Of a stretch of 64,000 nt of DNA, positions 51,828 to 63,131 are shown in pieces. The stretch is taken from positions 697,001 to 761,000 of the forward strand of contig NC_085922.1 of the NCBI RefSeq assembly GCF_035222485.1. Reading direction: 5' to 3'. The notes under the pieces were generated by a model. That model was not told where the DNA came from. It was given only the letters and a program-made list of their open reading frames with translations, and did not search any database. Source of the stretch: Podospora pseudoanserina (lineage: Eukaryota; Ascomycota; Sordariomycetes; Sordariales; Podosporaceae). The stretch's first letter is position 1, and each line of letters begins with the position of its first letter. A program made the translations under genes and the position numbers.

Positions 51828-52634
51828 ATGCCTTCAGACAACCTCAATTTCCAATGCGCGCTCATCACAGGGGGTGGTGGTGGCCTTGGTAAAGCGCTGG
51901 CCTCCTATTTTATATCCAAGGGCAAGAAAGTCATCCTCGCCGGCAGGACAAAATCCAATCTCGAGTCTGCAGCGAAAGAAATTGGAGCGACCGACTACTA
52001 CGTGCTCGATACGGGGAAAACATCAGCGTTTCCAGTATTCGTCTCCCTCGTCACGCAGAAGCATCCGGAACTCGACTGTCTTGTGAACAATGCCGGTGTT
52101 CAGAAACCCTTGGAGGTCTCCAAACTGGACCCGAGCGAATTCCTGTACAAAGCAGATGAAGAAATCAATGTCAACATCCGCGGTCCCATGCACCTCACCT
52201 TGCAGCTGCTTCCGCATTTTCGACTCAAGCCGGCAGCCATGATTATCAACGTCAGCAGTGTGCTGGGTTTTGTGCCGTTCAGCATCATCAACCCGGTGTA
52301 CAACGGGACGAAGGCATGGCTTCACTTCTGGAGCATGAACCTGAGGACTCAGCTGCGGGACGAGCCGCAGGCCAAGATCAGGGTGGTTGAGATTGCGCCA
52401 CCAATGGTTGGGACGGATTTGCATCGTGACAGGGAGGACCCGGATGATAACAAGAAGGAAAAGAACCCGATTTCATTGACGGTGGAAGAGTTTATGCAGG
52501 AGGTGGCAGAGAAGATGGAGAGAGGGGACGGTATGATTACTGCTGGGCCGATGGGCAGGGAGATTGTGGGTGCTTGGTATGAGAGTGACAAGTTGGGGAA
52601 GAGGTATAAGAAGATTGAGGAGGGGGGCATGTGA
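51828..52634 (+). CDS. Short-chain dehydrogenase/reductase (DltE-like)
   Basis: NAD(P)-dependent oxidoreductase of the classical SDR family, 268 residues, intronless, starting at ATG 51828. The cofactor-binding motif TGGGGGLG lies at residues 14-21 and is followed by VILAGRTKSNLE, whose Arg suggests NADP preference. NNAG is near 87, the active-site Ser in INVSSVLGF near 139 and the YNGTK (YxxxK) pair near 157. A loop with APPMVGTDLHR follows, as in DltE-like members. The substrate cannot be deduced. It lies ~250 bp downstream of the Rqt4-like gene on the same strand, with its own leader. Confidence 0.92.
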   Translation: MPSDNLNFQCALITGGGGGLGKALASYFISKGKKVILAGRTKSNLESAAKEIGATDYYVLDTGKTSAFPVFVSLVTQKHPELDCLVNNAGVQKPLEVSKLDPSEFLYKADEEINVNIRGPMHLTLQLLPHFRLKPAAMIINVSSVLGFVPFSIINPVYNGTKAWLHFWSMNLRTQLRDEPQAKIRVVEIAPPMVGTDLHRDREDPDDNKKEKNPISLTVEEFMQEVAEKMERGDGMITAGPMGREIVGAWYESDKLGKRYKKIEEGGM

Positions 52635-53641
52635 GATTTCGGTTTGTGTACCACTGTGCCTGTAGATCAAGCTGATATCTCTGCCGGCGAATAAAATTGG
52701 CGTACCTAGACATGTGTGATGACAGGAGAAGGATCTACGAGATCTTGCGCAACCACCAGAGCTGGGCAGTGAGTGGCTGCCCGCTTGGCCCCCATTGTTC
52801 TGACAGTCTTCCAGAAACCAAACCAACGGTAATGCTGGTCTGTGCGCTCGGCACTAGTGGGCCGGGGAAGATCCACTTGACGAGTTGAAGGCTTGGTAGA
52901 ATTCAGGGTCCCGTCGAAGACGTTGTGAGGGAAGTGCGTTGCTTGTGGGACATGGACTGACAATGGGGACAGTGTGCTTGTGAAATACAAAGTATCAATG
53001 ATTGCTCAGGGGGATGTTCAATCCGTACGTACAGCTTCCTTTGCCGGTCTGTCAGTCCTGACAAGGTTTCTCTTTCCAGTGTCCTCGAGCTCTGCTTGGC
53101 AGTTATCTGGCAGGGAAGTCACTTTTGTCGGCTCGTGGCTCATGGCTCGTGCTCCTTGCAGAGTTAGGTTTCCGGCGCGCCGTGTATCCACCTGCCCACT
53201 TCTTTCCAGCGGCCGACAACAAAACGTTGATTCTAAGACTGGCGCGGCTTTCCATTTTGCGGACGGGCACTGCTGTTCTCGCTCCAAGCTATCGTTACCC
53301 ACGACTCCTCGATCCTTAACACTCCGAACCAGCTCTGTGTCGCTCTCCTCTACCCCGCAATCCTCCCATTGGGGACGCGTTTAGCCAGCTCCGAATCGCT
53401 GCGAATACCGCCCACGGCACAACCCTCGAGTCGAGTTCGCGATTGCCCGTCACCTGCACCGAAATCGAAGACTCCACGCGCCGAGGTCACACACTCGCTA
53501 CCGCCAACACAATACTCTTGTTTCTTCAATAGCCTTTTTTCAGATATGAATCTCTAACTTGACCGCATTCCTGCATGTACCATCACCGCGTTCCCAGCTG
53601 GGCGCCTTCTTTGTGGTGGATCAATTGCACACAACCAAAAG
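52635..53641. other. Intergenic spacer and promoter of the Sir2-like gene
   Basis: About 1 kb. Frames up to 136 codons on both strands have no recognisable product. The last 300 bp are C/T-rich with CTACCC and CCTCGA stretches, in keeping with a 5' leader. Confidence 0.5.
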
Positions 53642-56600
53642 ATGCCAACAACACACGTTGAGCCGGGGTCGGAAGCCCTGCTCGAGGAGATAGCCAATTC
53701 GTTATGGAAATCCAAGAAAGTTGTCGTTATCACGGGCGCCGGCATCAGCACAAACTCGGGCATTCCGGTATGCAAAACGGGACGCGTTCCGCCCGACCTA
53801 CACTTCGCTGACAGCCTTTCTAGGATTTCCGCTCAGAGAACGGTCTGTATTCTTTGATCCAAGCACAGTTCGATGCTGCCGAAAAGCAACAAGATCACCC
53901 CTCGAGCGCTAGCGACGCGTCAGACTCTTCATCAGAAGAGCGTCCGACGAAACGACGCAGGGCTTCACACGATCTCTCCCGACCGATCGACGGTACCAAG
54001 TTACCAGGCCAATGGCCCCATAACACTGCTCAAAACACAATAAAATCAGAAAAAGGTCATGGAGCTGCTTCCGTCAATCCGGAATCGTCAGATCCCACCG
54101 ATGATGACCCGTTAGCACAGCCTGCAACACCGCGAGACACATCGGGACCACAGGAGGATGTCACATTGAGAGACGTGGAAAATTCGGAGCATGCGCCAGG
54201 GCCGCCCACAGTGGAATCGGCAAACGCTTCGTTTGGCGCTGAGAAACCGGTCGAGCCTCCACTATCTAGAGGCCTGACGCCGTTGCCCAGTCCTAGACTC
54301 AAAGTGCCCGAAGGTTGCCCCGAGATCACGCCTGGCCCATCGTTCACGTCATCCCCTCCTAGTATGCCCGTCGATGCGCCGCGTCTTCGTTCTAGAACAG
54401 ACATGCTGGCACACACAAGAAGCTCCTCGCCACTCTCGTCACCGCCTCCCATTTCTTATGACCCTTATCAGGAGTCACCAGAGGGGTCGTCATGCTCGTC
54501 GAGCGGATCATCATCTCGGTCAGAAAGTGAGGAGCCCTCTTCCGTGTCCACACCACTCCTCACATCGCAAACGTCGTACGCCTCCTCTGGTCGAATGTCG
54601 CTACCACACATGAAAGGCAAGGATCTTTTTGACGCGCAAATCTGGTCTTGCCCACTCAAGACGTCTGTCTTCTACACATTCGCGACCACGTTGAGAAACA
54701 AGGTCCGCGCCGCTCAGCCTACGAACAGTCATCGGTTTGTCAGTGTCTTGCGGGATAGCAGAAAACTGGTCCGGTGTTACACCCAAAATATTGATCAGCT
54801 TGAAGAGCGCGTCGGTCTTTCAACATCGCTCACGTTGGGCGCTGGAAGCCGCTATCGTTTTTCCGCCAGAGCAGGGCGCAGCTCTGCTGTGAGCCGGAGC
54901 TTGCTGAAGGGCCCCGAGGTCTCGGATCTCTCAGGGGATGGATGCTCGCAGCAGGACTCGGAGCAGCCTCCCGCATCACAGACCGAACTTGAATCACAGG
55001 AATTGAAAGATGAATCTGGCAGTGGAGAGCCTGAGGGCAAGCAGGAACATGATGGGTCTGGGTCAGACTCCTCGCAAGCGGTTCCTAGCTCATCACAGCC
55101 CCCATCTTCACAACCTGCGCCATCGGGACCAAAACGTGGTGTCGAGTGTGTTTTCTTACACGGTTCCTTGGCAGAACTGCGATGCTTTGTGTGTGCGAAA
55201 ACGGCAACCTGGGAAGACGAAGAACGGCAAGCTGAGACTCTGGCTGGTCGCCAACCCACCTGCCCACATTGCGCAGGAGCAACAGCAGCTCGGGAAGAAA
55301 AAGGAAAACGTGCCCTTGGCGTTGGCAAACTCCGACCTGACATTGTGCTCTACGGTGAAGAGCATCCCCATGCTCACCTCATTAGCCCTTTGGTGCAACA
55401 TGATTTATCGTTGGGTCCAGACATGCTGCTCATCCTTGGCACCAGCATGCGCGTCCATGGGCTAAAGGTTCTCGTCCGGGAATTTGCCAAGGCCGTACAC
55501 GATCGGGGAGGAAAGGTTGTGTTTGTGAACTTTACAAAGCCACCGGAGAGTGTGTGGGCTGATGTCCTCGATTTTTGGGTGCAATGGGACTGCGATGCTT
55601 GGGTCGAGGATCTCCAACATCGAAAGCCCGCCCTGTGGCTTCCTCCCGGTACTCTCATCCCAGATCAAGTCAAAGTCAAAGGGGCAAAGGGTCCACGGAG
55701 GCAGAGCGGCGGTGAAACAGGCAAGCGAAAGGAGCCAGCCGACACGGCGTCTAAGAAGCGCAAAGAGGTGGATGGACCAAATCGCAAGAAGCAGAAGCGC
55801 GAGATCGATGAGGTGGCGGACTCGGTCATTGTAGCACTTGATCCGGCAGATGTGCGAGAGCCCTCTCCTCCGCCAGCTTTGGAGGTGCCAGTCATACCCG
55901 TCACATCACCAGTACCATCGCCGCCGACAGCATCTCCTGTTCGACCTGAGGTGGTTCGCGAAATCCCACGTCTTCGGCCAGAAGCTCCTCCTCGGCCGAG
56001 AGAAATGACCATGACGACCGATAGGCTTCCTCCGCCAATACCTCTGCCAGGCCCGTCGCCGTTATCCATGTCAATGACCATATCGCCGCCTCCTAAGCCA
56101 ACACGATCAGCTCCACCATCACCTCCCGCAGCCCCAGTTATCCCCGAACTCAAACCTATTCCACGACGGCCAGCAAACAGAGTCGTCGCACGCGAGCCCA
56201 AACTGAACCCCGATGCAAAACGACCTGCTTCGATACGAGACCACAAGCTGAATGGGGCCTATCTTACCTTCAAGATACTGGGTGATCTGAAAAGGATTAC
56301 CGGCGAACCACCAGTTGCGTTCTACACACCTTCCCCTAGTCCGGTTGCTTCGAGGCCAAAGCCAAAACGGGCTCGCAAGTCAGCGCCTAATGCTCTTCAG
56401 GGCGTTGGCCTAGAATCTGCAAACTCCACTTTGATGATGGAGGATGACGTCGAAGCTAATGACTCGAGGGGTCTAGCTCACGAAAGTTCAGAGGTTAAGG
56501 ATCAACGGGTCACCAACCCCATGGATGGAGCGGTTGGCGTCCCCGACACCCCTGTCAGCCAAGCAGTGTCCTCGATATCCGCCATGGTCAAGAGCCGGAG

Positions 56601-57285
56601 GCGGAAGCGAACAGCATGGCGGATGATACGGGGTGTGGAGACGCAGGTCTCACTGGATGAGAATGGCGAGGTGGTGCCGCCTCCTCCGCTTCCTCACACC
56701 GCCGCTACATTCAGACCTTTACCTAGCCCTTCGTTCCGGGCTCTCCCCGAACCTAGGCCAACACCAGTGGCTTCTCCCGTGATATGTCAACCAAGCTCTA
56801 ACCCTTTTGCAAGCATTGAAAATGGGTTCCAGGACACGGATAGACTTATCGACAAGCTGCGAGAACAGTCACGGCCGAGCACGCCTTTGCGCTTCCAGTT
56901 TCCGCCACTGAACATCCCTGCCCCCACCGAGCAATCCCCACCAAAGCTCGAGACTTTGGAGCCCAAGGTGACCTCACCCGGCCCGCTCACAGCCAACAAT
57001 GTGATGTCGCCCATCTTTGCCAAGCCAAGGAACCCATTCTTCTTTGCAGACCCTCTGGCTGGCGGCCTGGCCTTTCCACCAACATGGCATCAGCATCAGT
57101 TCCATCACCATCAAGCAACGACTTCGATGGAACGGACCACCTCGCAGCAGAGCGCCACATCCCACCAAAGGAGAGGGTCGTGGAATCCAGAGGATCAATT
57201 GCGGCAAGAGGAGCGGGAGCGGGAAGTCGCGATGATGCTAACAATGATGAGCAATTCACATGGCATGGGGTACGCGGGAGTATAA
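53642..57285 (+). CDS. Sir2-family NAD-dependent deacetylase, Hst3/Hst4-like
   Basis: Probable sirtuin of the Hst3/Hst4 branch, which in yeasts removes acetyl from histone H3 Lys56. Exons 53642-53767 and 53824-57285 join across a 56-bp intron (GTATGC...TTTCTAG) to 1195 residues. The splice joins VVVITGAGISTNSGIP to DFRSENGLYSLIQ, exactly restoring the NAD-binding GAGxS...GIPDFR motif. Later come KGKDLFDAQIW, TQNIDQLE (about 360), the catalytic LHG (about 488), the zinc pairs RCFVC and CPHC (about 496 and 522), and GTSMRVHGLK (about 582). Two unusual inserts break the catalytic domain: ~230 Ser/Pro-rich residues after DFR...QFD, and ~110 Ser/Gln-rich residues before LHG. A Pro-rich basic tail of ~560 residues includes nuclear-signal-like KKRKEV and RKKQKRE. 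It is probably nuclear. Confidence 0.9.
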
Positions 57286-58459
57286 CTGGGGGGTTTTGGA
57301 ATGGTGCGAGCTTGTCGGGAAAGACAACAACGCGTTATGAGTATCTGACTGAGGCTTCGGCGTGTGTAGCGGGTCGGTGTTTGTTTTTCTGTTTTATCAC
57401 ATATACCCGTGGTGTTGCTCATTCATGTTATAGGTTTGAGCATGATCAAGACCGAGTCAGCAAGTCAGCGAGTAATTGGCATATACATAGGGGGCATATA
57501 CTTGGGGAGTTTAAAGTGTTGGCTTTTTGTTATTGGGATGGGTGTATGGTCTTATTGCGGGTTTGGCTTGAGGGTTGGGGACGGGATAGTATTAACATGT
57601 TAACATCACTCAATACGTGTTTCACATCTCACGTCTCGTGTGCGTTTGTTGAGTCCCTTAACTACGTCTGTCTACCTATCTGGGGGCATGTATACTTGCG
57701 TCCTGAACATGATCAGGGCTCTGTCAAGCATGTCGATATTACCTTCGCCTGATATCAACATGTCACCTACACCTTGATATCATTATGGTCGCGGGAAAGC
57801 AGGCAACCTGGATGAAGTGAAAGGGTGGAATCGATGTTGATTGTGAAAAACTAATGCAAATGATGCTTTCTCTGTTGTTAATAAATGTAAACCAGTAAGC
57901 GATGATGGTATATGAATGCCTCCTTTTGTCTTCCCCCAATTGCTGACTGAAGTAAATGCCAGATGACGCCCAAAGTCCTCGCGCCTTGGGAGCGTCTTGA
58001 TGTCCATGATACTCGTGAAAAGATGTAACAGGAAAAAATGCCATGAATGCTGCATATCCCAAAGATGATAGCCCTCCCGTTTTGCAGATCTCTCAGAACC
58101 AGTTGCATGATGTCGGTAACTTAAAAAAGAATAAGCAAAGCAGGAACATGATGAGATGCGAAGAGCTTCTTGTGCGGTTTCTCACTGCTGCTGAGCAGCA
58201 GTGATGCTCCTCGCCGCCACCGCCGGTCCGACAGCAGCGGTGTCACCCCCCATCTCCACTCGCAGAGAGAGCACCGTTCAGCTTCCTGATCTTCCCCTTG
58301 TTTTTCCTCCTCCTGGCCTTTATCTCGTCAGGGATTCCCAGAGCCTTGATCCTCTCCATCTCTTTCTTTTTCACTCTTCCCCCCCTTCCCCTCCTCTCTC
58401 TCTCGTTCTTCAGACACTCCCGAAGCTCTAGGTTTTTCTTGCCCATTGCCTTTCTTATC
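57286..58459. other. Intergenic region with a possible small ORF
   Basis: About 1.2 kb. 57286-57750 continues as open but featureless frame downstream of the Sir2-like gene and is probably its 3' UTR. A 90-codon Lys/Arg-rich minus-strand frame (58243-58515) with KNERERRGRGGRVKKKEME could be a 3' part or decayed exon of the gene ending near 58460. I cannot support it as a gene. Confidence 0.4.
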
Positions 58460-58702
58460 TTAATCGCTGTTGCAAACAAACCGGGCAAGTCCGTCTGCAC
58501 CTCCTTCAAAGACATGGTGCGGACGATTGCCTCCTTCCGGGATGGAGTTCTCGACGAAGTACTCGTTCCTGTGCCATTCTTTCCACCTCAGACGGAGGCG
58601 CGCGATGACCACGTGGGAGGCAAAGAGTTTGGACTTGTCGTGGTCCCAAGACGGGTGGGTACTGTCAATGACCGAGAATTTCGGGTTGATGAACGCGTGC
58701 CA

Positions 58703-59413
58703 TTAAAAAGACGGCAGTCCGATGACAGCTGTTTTCACGGAGTTGGGCAGCGAAAGGAGGGGGCTCTGCTGGTGGCAAGCCCAGTGGAAGTGCTTCTGCA
58801 TGAGGATCTGTCGGTTGATCGGGTTCGGACTGACAACACCATACCCGCGGGCTTTGGTGGTCGGAGCAGGACCATCCATCACATGGCCGTTGCTTTTCTT
58901 GCGGCCTTCGTGGACGACTCGCATGACGAAGCGAGGGCGATGCTCGCCGCCGCAGGTGGGGATGGTGGACTTGACTAGGAGAATGGGACGACCACCGGGG
59001 GAAAGACGGGATCCGTCATCACCAACGGGGCTCCTCTTCTTGGTCACCGCCTTGAAAGGGACCGCGTAGGTGGCGGTGAGCTGCTCTGTGGTGGTGCTTC
59101 CCTCTTTTTCCCAGATGGATGGGCCTTCACGGAGGCCTTCGCTGTCGCTGTGGTTTGCAAAGCAGGCGTCATGTTTGGACTCTTCGTACTTGTCAACTTC
59201 TTTGGCATCGAGACGCATGATCACCACGTGCTCGATTGGGACCACAACTTTGATGCTCTCGTTGTCACCCTTGTCCTCAGACTCGGGAGATGCCATTGCC
59301 GCCTCGTCGTTCTTGGCTGGGCTTGGGGGAGCAAAGGCTCCAGCTGACAGCTCGATGTCTTCGGTTTGAGCCATAACTACATCTTGACTGCCTTCGGCGG
59401 TGAGAGACGCCAT
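58703..59413 (-). CDS. Unknown protein, possibly shortened by an in-frame stop
   Basis: Unrecognised 236-codon ORF from ATG 59413 to TAA 58703. The first ~60 residues are acidic and low in complexity (Glu/Asp/Ser/Ala). They are followed by a folded-looking part with VVVPIEHVVIMRLDAKEVD, FVMRVVHEG and QKHFHWACHQQSP. Directly after the TAA the same frame stays open for 80 more codons to 58460. That stretch looks protein-like, with many aromatic residues (WHAFINPKFSVIDSTHPSW, WKEWHRNEYFVENSIPEG). The stop could be a CAA-to-TAA change in an ancestral longer protein of ~317 residues, or a small intron may skip it. No domain is recognised, and both forms are possible. Confidence 0.5.
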   Translation of the reverse strand: MASLTAEGSQDVVMAQTEDIELSAGAFAPPSPAKNDEAAMASPESEDKGDNESIKVVVPIEHVVIMRLDAKEVDKYEESKHDACFANHSDSEGLREGPSIWEKEGSTTTEQLTATYAVPFKAVTKKRSPVGDDGSRLSPGGRPILLVKSTIPTCGGEHRPRFVMRVVHEGRKKSNGHVMDGPAPTTKARGYGVVSPNPINRQILMQKHFHWACHQQSPLLSLPNSVKTAVIGLPSF

Positions 59414-60463
59414 GATGTAGGCTGGTTTCTTGTGTACCTGGCGTTGTTAGTCTCATGAAACGAAATATCGAGACCCTATATCCACGCTTCGACTCGAGCC
59501 TGAAAGACTTATTAGAACCAAGAGATTTGATCTCACGGAGTGCCAAGTAAGGTCCTAGGCTTGGGAAAATGAGCGACTGAGACGAGACCGTTCGAAGGCA
59601 AGAAAACAGTCGTGGGCTGAGGCGTTGAAACAAAGATAAAAGCGAAGATGACTGATATGGATAGCCTCAGATCGTCTTCCTCGAGGTGAACGTGTGGAAA
59701 TCTATCCCGGAGAGTCTGTTGTAGGAGAGAAAGTCTGCAAGAAGGAAGAGGTTCAGCGCGAAAGAGAGACATTGTGAGATTCTGTTCATGCCTGACAGCG
59801 AGTAGTCGCTAGGTATTCAGCGAGTTACAATAAGAGGAAGCCTGAAAACTAAGGCTGGACTTCATTAGCCCCCTATCAACACGCGACTTCATATCGTAGA
59901 GCTCACGATCGCGTCATTCGACTTTCTACAAACTTGACCTCAGGGAAGGAGCCATATAGATGGTAGGTGCCGCCCGAACGGTCCAAGGTCTTGTCAAGCT
60001 TACCTAGACAGCCACTCCGAGATATCGCACCATAGGCAAGGGCAAGGGGAAGCTCCTCTACTCAGGCATCAGGCAGAGGCAACAATCAATCACGGGGCAT
60101 CAGGGCAAATATGGCGTAATCTCCTATTGTCTAACTTTACAGGATGAAAGTCGCCTTGAAATGAGGAGAATAGCTTGAAACAGTTGCTAGACCAGACATT
60201 TCAAGCTTGCGGAAGGCGCGGTGAGCATTCATGTGTATTCTTCACCCTGTGTATTTCATCATTCAGAGTTCCATAGTAAAATCAAATTACGCCAAACATA
60301 ATCCTTTTAGTCGCCAACAACCTGACAGTCTGCCCCAACAGTCCGTTGAAGAAAACCGCCACAATGCCATCAGAAAATGCCCAATTCAACTTCTATCATA
60401 CAAGCTTTGCTCTCCTCTACTGTCCCAATTTCAACGCCCTGCATTCTCCTTCTCGTGGTAAAC
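59414..60463. other. Intergenic spacer
   Basis: About 1.05 kb with no recognisable gene. It contains the promoter of the minus-strand unknown gene and the 3' flank of the small mitochondrial-type protein. Confidence 0.5.
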
Positions 60464-60838
60464 TTATTTGGGGTTGTTAGGGTCAAGCTTCCCGCTCGCC
60501 TGGTTGGCTCTCGCGCTGGTGGGTGATGTTCCGCTGACGGGCTGCTTGGACGTGTCGTCGGGAACCACAGTTCTCGGGCTGCCCATCATCATGCCGTATG
60601 TACCCGCGACTCCGATGATGGCGGCGCCCAGCAGAACGAGTCTGGCCTTGGTGTCAGCAATTCATATTCCAGTCATGTCTCCGTGTGTCAAAAGTACGTA
60701 CGATCTGTTGGAACCGGTAGCTGTCGAGGTGGTTCCATCTGGACCGTCCTTCTTGATAGCTTCGCGTCTGAAGGGTGTGCTGTGGAATTGGCGGGTGTTG
60801 CGCACGATGGCACGTCGGGCAAGGACTGTTCTGATCAT
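60464..60838 (-). CDS. Small single-pass protein with mitochondrial-type presequence
   Basis: A two-exon gene (60838-60702 and 60641-60464) whose 60-bp intron has a GTACGT donor and a GCCAG acceptor. It makes 104 residues. The N-terminus, MIRTVLARRAIVRNTRQFHS, is rich in Arg and Ser with no acidic residue, as in mitochondrial targeting sequences. FHSTPFRR also fits processing-site patterns. A single hydrophobic helix (LVLLGAAIIGVAGTYGMMMG, about residues 47-66) follows at the start of exon 2. The C-terminus is polar (SKQPVSGTSPTS, ending LDPNNPK). This layout is common among small inner-membrane proteins of filamentous fungi, but I cannot name a specific one. Precise frame restoration across the splice supports reality. 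Confidence 0.75.
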
Positions 60839-61200
60839 GGTGTGGTGAGGGTGATTTGTGGTTGCAAGGGTGATTGTGTTGTGATAGGGTTAGGATTGGC
60901 GAATACGTGGAAGATGGTTGATGGGATTTGGTGTGCGGAAGGAAGAAAAAAAACAGATTCTTCAATTGGTCAGTGATTTCGAACGTTGAAGTAGGTACAG
61001 AGACAAACAGTTGGGTGTTGAGGTCATACAAATCAATGACGCAATGACATCACCCCCGAGTGGGTCTTACACCCTTTGGGACAGCGGGATGCCACACGAT
61101 GGCTCGAGACAGCAGGCAGGTACCCTCATTCAATTGTGGGGAGGGATAATAAACTGTTATTGCAGTTGGAAGGTAACTTCCCGTTTCTCATCGCATCGTC
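60839..61200. other. Spacer between two minus-strand genes
   Basis: About 360 bp, the promoter side of the small mitochondrial-type gene and the 3' flank of the next gene. Nothing else is seen. Confidence 0.5.
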
Positions 61201-62834
61201 CTAGACGTGTGGGAAGTTCTGAAGCCACGGTGGCGACGAAAAGACCCCTATCGGCTCTGCCCCGAGATTGATGAAAGACTCTACCACGATGAACACACGC
61301 ACAAGAACGTACAATGAAAATAGCAAAAACGACCCGCCCCCCAATTTCTTGCTCACAGCTTACCAACAGACCTCCCGCCATCATCCCTGTCATGATCGTG
61401 ATGCACGAAACCTTCCACAACATCATCTCATTGCTATTCGCGAACGGAAAGTTCCAGGCGAAGAGATGTATCCCGCCATACAGCATGAGCAAAACAAAAT
61501 AGCCGGCTACCATCAGCCAATCGGGAGCTGGAGCTTGATCGAAGATATTGAAGTGCTTCTCTGGGTGGAGGAAGGCGATCTGGTAGTATTGGTCTCTAAA
61601 CCAGTCACGGATATAATATCCAGCATGGGTGTTTCCCTGTTCCATATCCCCCAGCAATGATTTGATTCCGTCCAACCTTTTCCATTGTGTTGAGCTTAGG
61701 TAGAGGGCTTGCCTGCGGGCCTTGAATCCTTCACCGGAAGGTAACACCTCGCCGACCTCCAAGCAGCCCCTTTCAGGAGATAGTGCAACCCATTTCACGT
61801 CATCGACCTGGTTCGTATTGAGATCAACGAAATAGAAGCTCTGTAATCGTGTCTTGCTATCCACAACAACCGGATCTTCCGTGGGACAACGACGATACAT
61901 ATATAGGTCGCTGGGCCCATTGATCGCCATCTCGACCATTATCTTAAGGGCGTCCTCCCACGGTTTGGAATCGACAATTGGCCCCTCAGCAACATCGAGA
62001 GGTTTCTATTTTGAAAAATCAGCATCCGCTCGCCATCTGGAGAGTAAAATGAAAAGCAATTGTGTGTTCTCGTACCTGAAGCCAACACGCATACATCATC
62101 AACCCTGCAGCCACAATGTGTACGGAGACGTGAATCTTCAACAACGCGAGTGGAAATCCTTGAGCCATTCTGACAATACAGTGCAGAAAGAGCCAGAACA
62201 CCTGTGTAAGAGCGACAAACTTCTGGATTATGCTAGCTTTGCTTCGGTCGTCGATCGTCGTTTCAGGAACCCTGACTAAATGGCCCAGTCGAGCAAGCTG
62301 GACCACCCCTTCGGGAGATAAAACGACGGCGGAGTCTCGGAATAATCCTTCGAGTTTGGCAGACTTGTGCAATTCCGCTTCAGTTATGAGATCCCCAACC
62401 AACACTCTCAGCCCCCCCATAACCACGAAAAAGCAATATCTCAATGAGACATCACCAGCTCCGGACTCTGAAGGGTTCAACGCTCGGAGTTCGCGCTGTA
62501 GCCATCGGGCCTTGAGAATTTCTCCGCAGGCTATGACGAGCATCACCTCTGGGGCGAAGAGAACGGTGAACACCCACAGGGTTTTCTTCCAAAACACATG
62601 CCAGTACCCCGTTCTGCCGGGAGCTGGAATGTTGAGGTGCAAGGTTGAATACACACAAGCAACCAGGGCCACCAGGCAGCTCCAGAGAATGCTAGCGGTC
62701 CCGCGGTATGGGGCCTCATCTACCCAAGTTGGCGCAATTTCTGTGCGGAGTGCCGTGAAATTTGTTCTTGTGAAGTTCGAAAAGGGGTGCAATGTCGGCC
62801 ATGGCATTGGATGTCGTTGCGACTGTTGCAGCAT
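61201..62834 (-). CDS. Multi-pass membrane protein of an uncharacterised fungal family
   Basis: Family seen widely in ascomycetes and basidiomycetes, function unknown. Three exons (62834-62076, 62005-61364 and 61278-61201) join in frame to 492 residues. The introns are 70 bp (GTACGA...ATAG) and 85 bp (GTAAGC...TAGAG). The start is the ATG at 62834 (MLQQSQRHPMPWP); the frame opens one codon earlier only with TTG. The family-typical block GTASILWSCLVALVACVYST is followed by a helix with TVLFAPEVMLVIACGE. Further hydrophobic segments lie at about residues 190-250, 385-405 and 415-440. The last exon encodes AEPIGVFSSPPWLQNFPHV, resembling the end of other members. This makes the second intron likely, although the unspliced frame stays open to 61157. 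Confidence 0.75.
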
Positions 62835-63131
62835 CAAGATCGATAGAAGATGGGAAATGATGAGCAGGAATTACAACATATCAAGCTGGTCGTATCGCTT
62901 CAAAATATGAACACAGAAACCAACATCCCGATGGAAAAAGCGAACCACAAGGCAGCTGAACACTAAAACCAAAAAGGAACCCAATCGGAAGCTTGGTGTC
63001 AAAAACATGCATTTACACCACAGCACTAACAAGGAATCCCAGACAAGCCCTCAGTTGATATTGGCCTTTTCTAATCCCCTACCCATCTCAGCAACTATCC
63101 TCCAGTCTCATCACTTGACCCACGTTACCCC

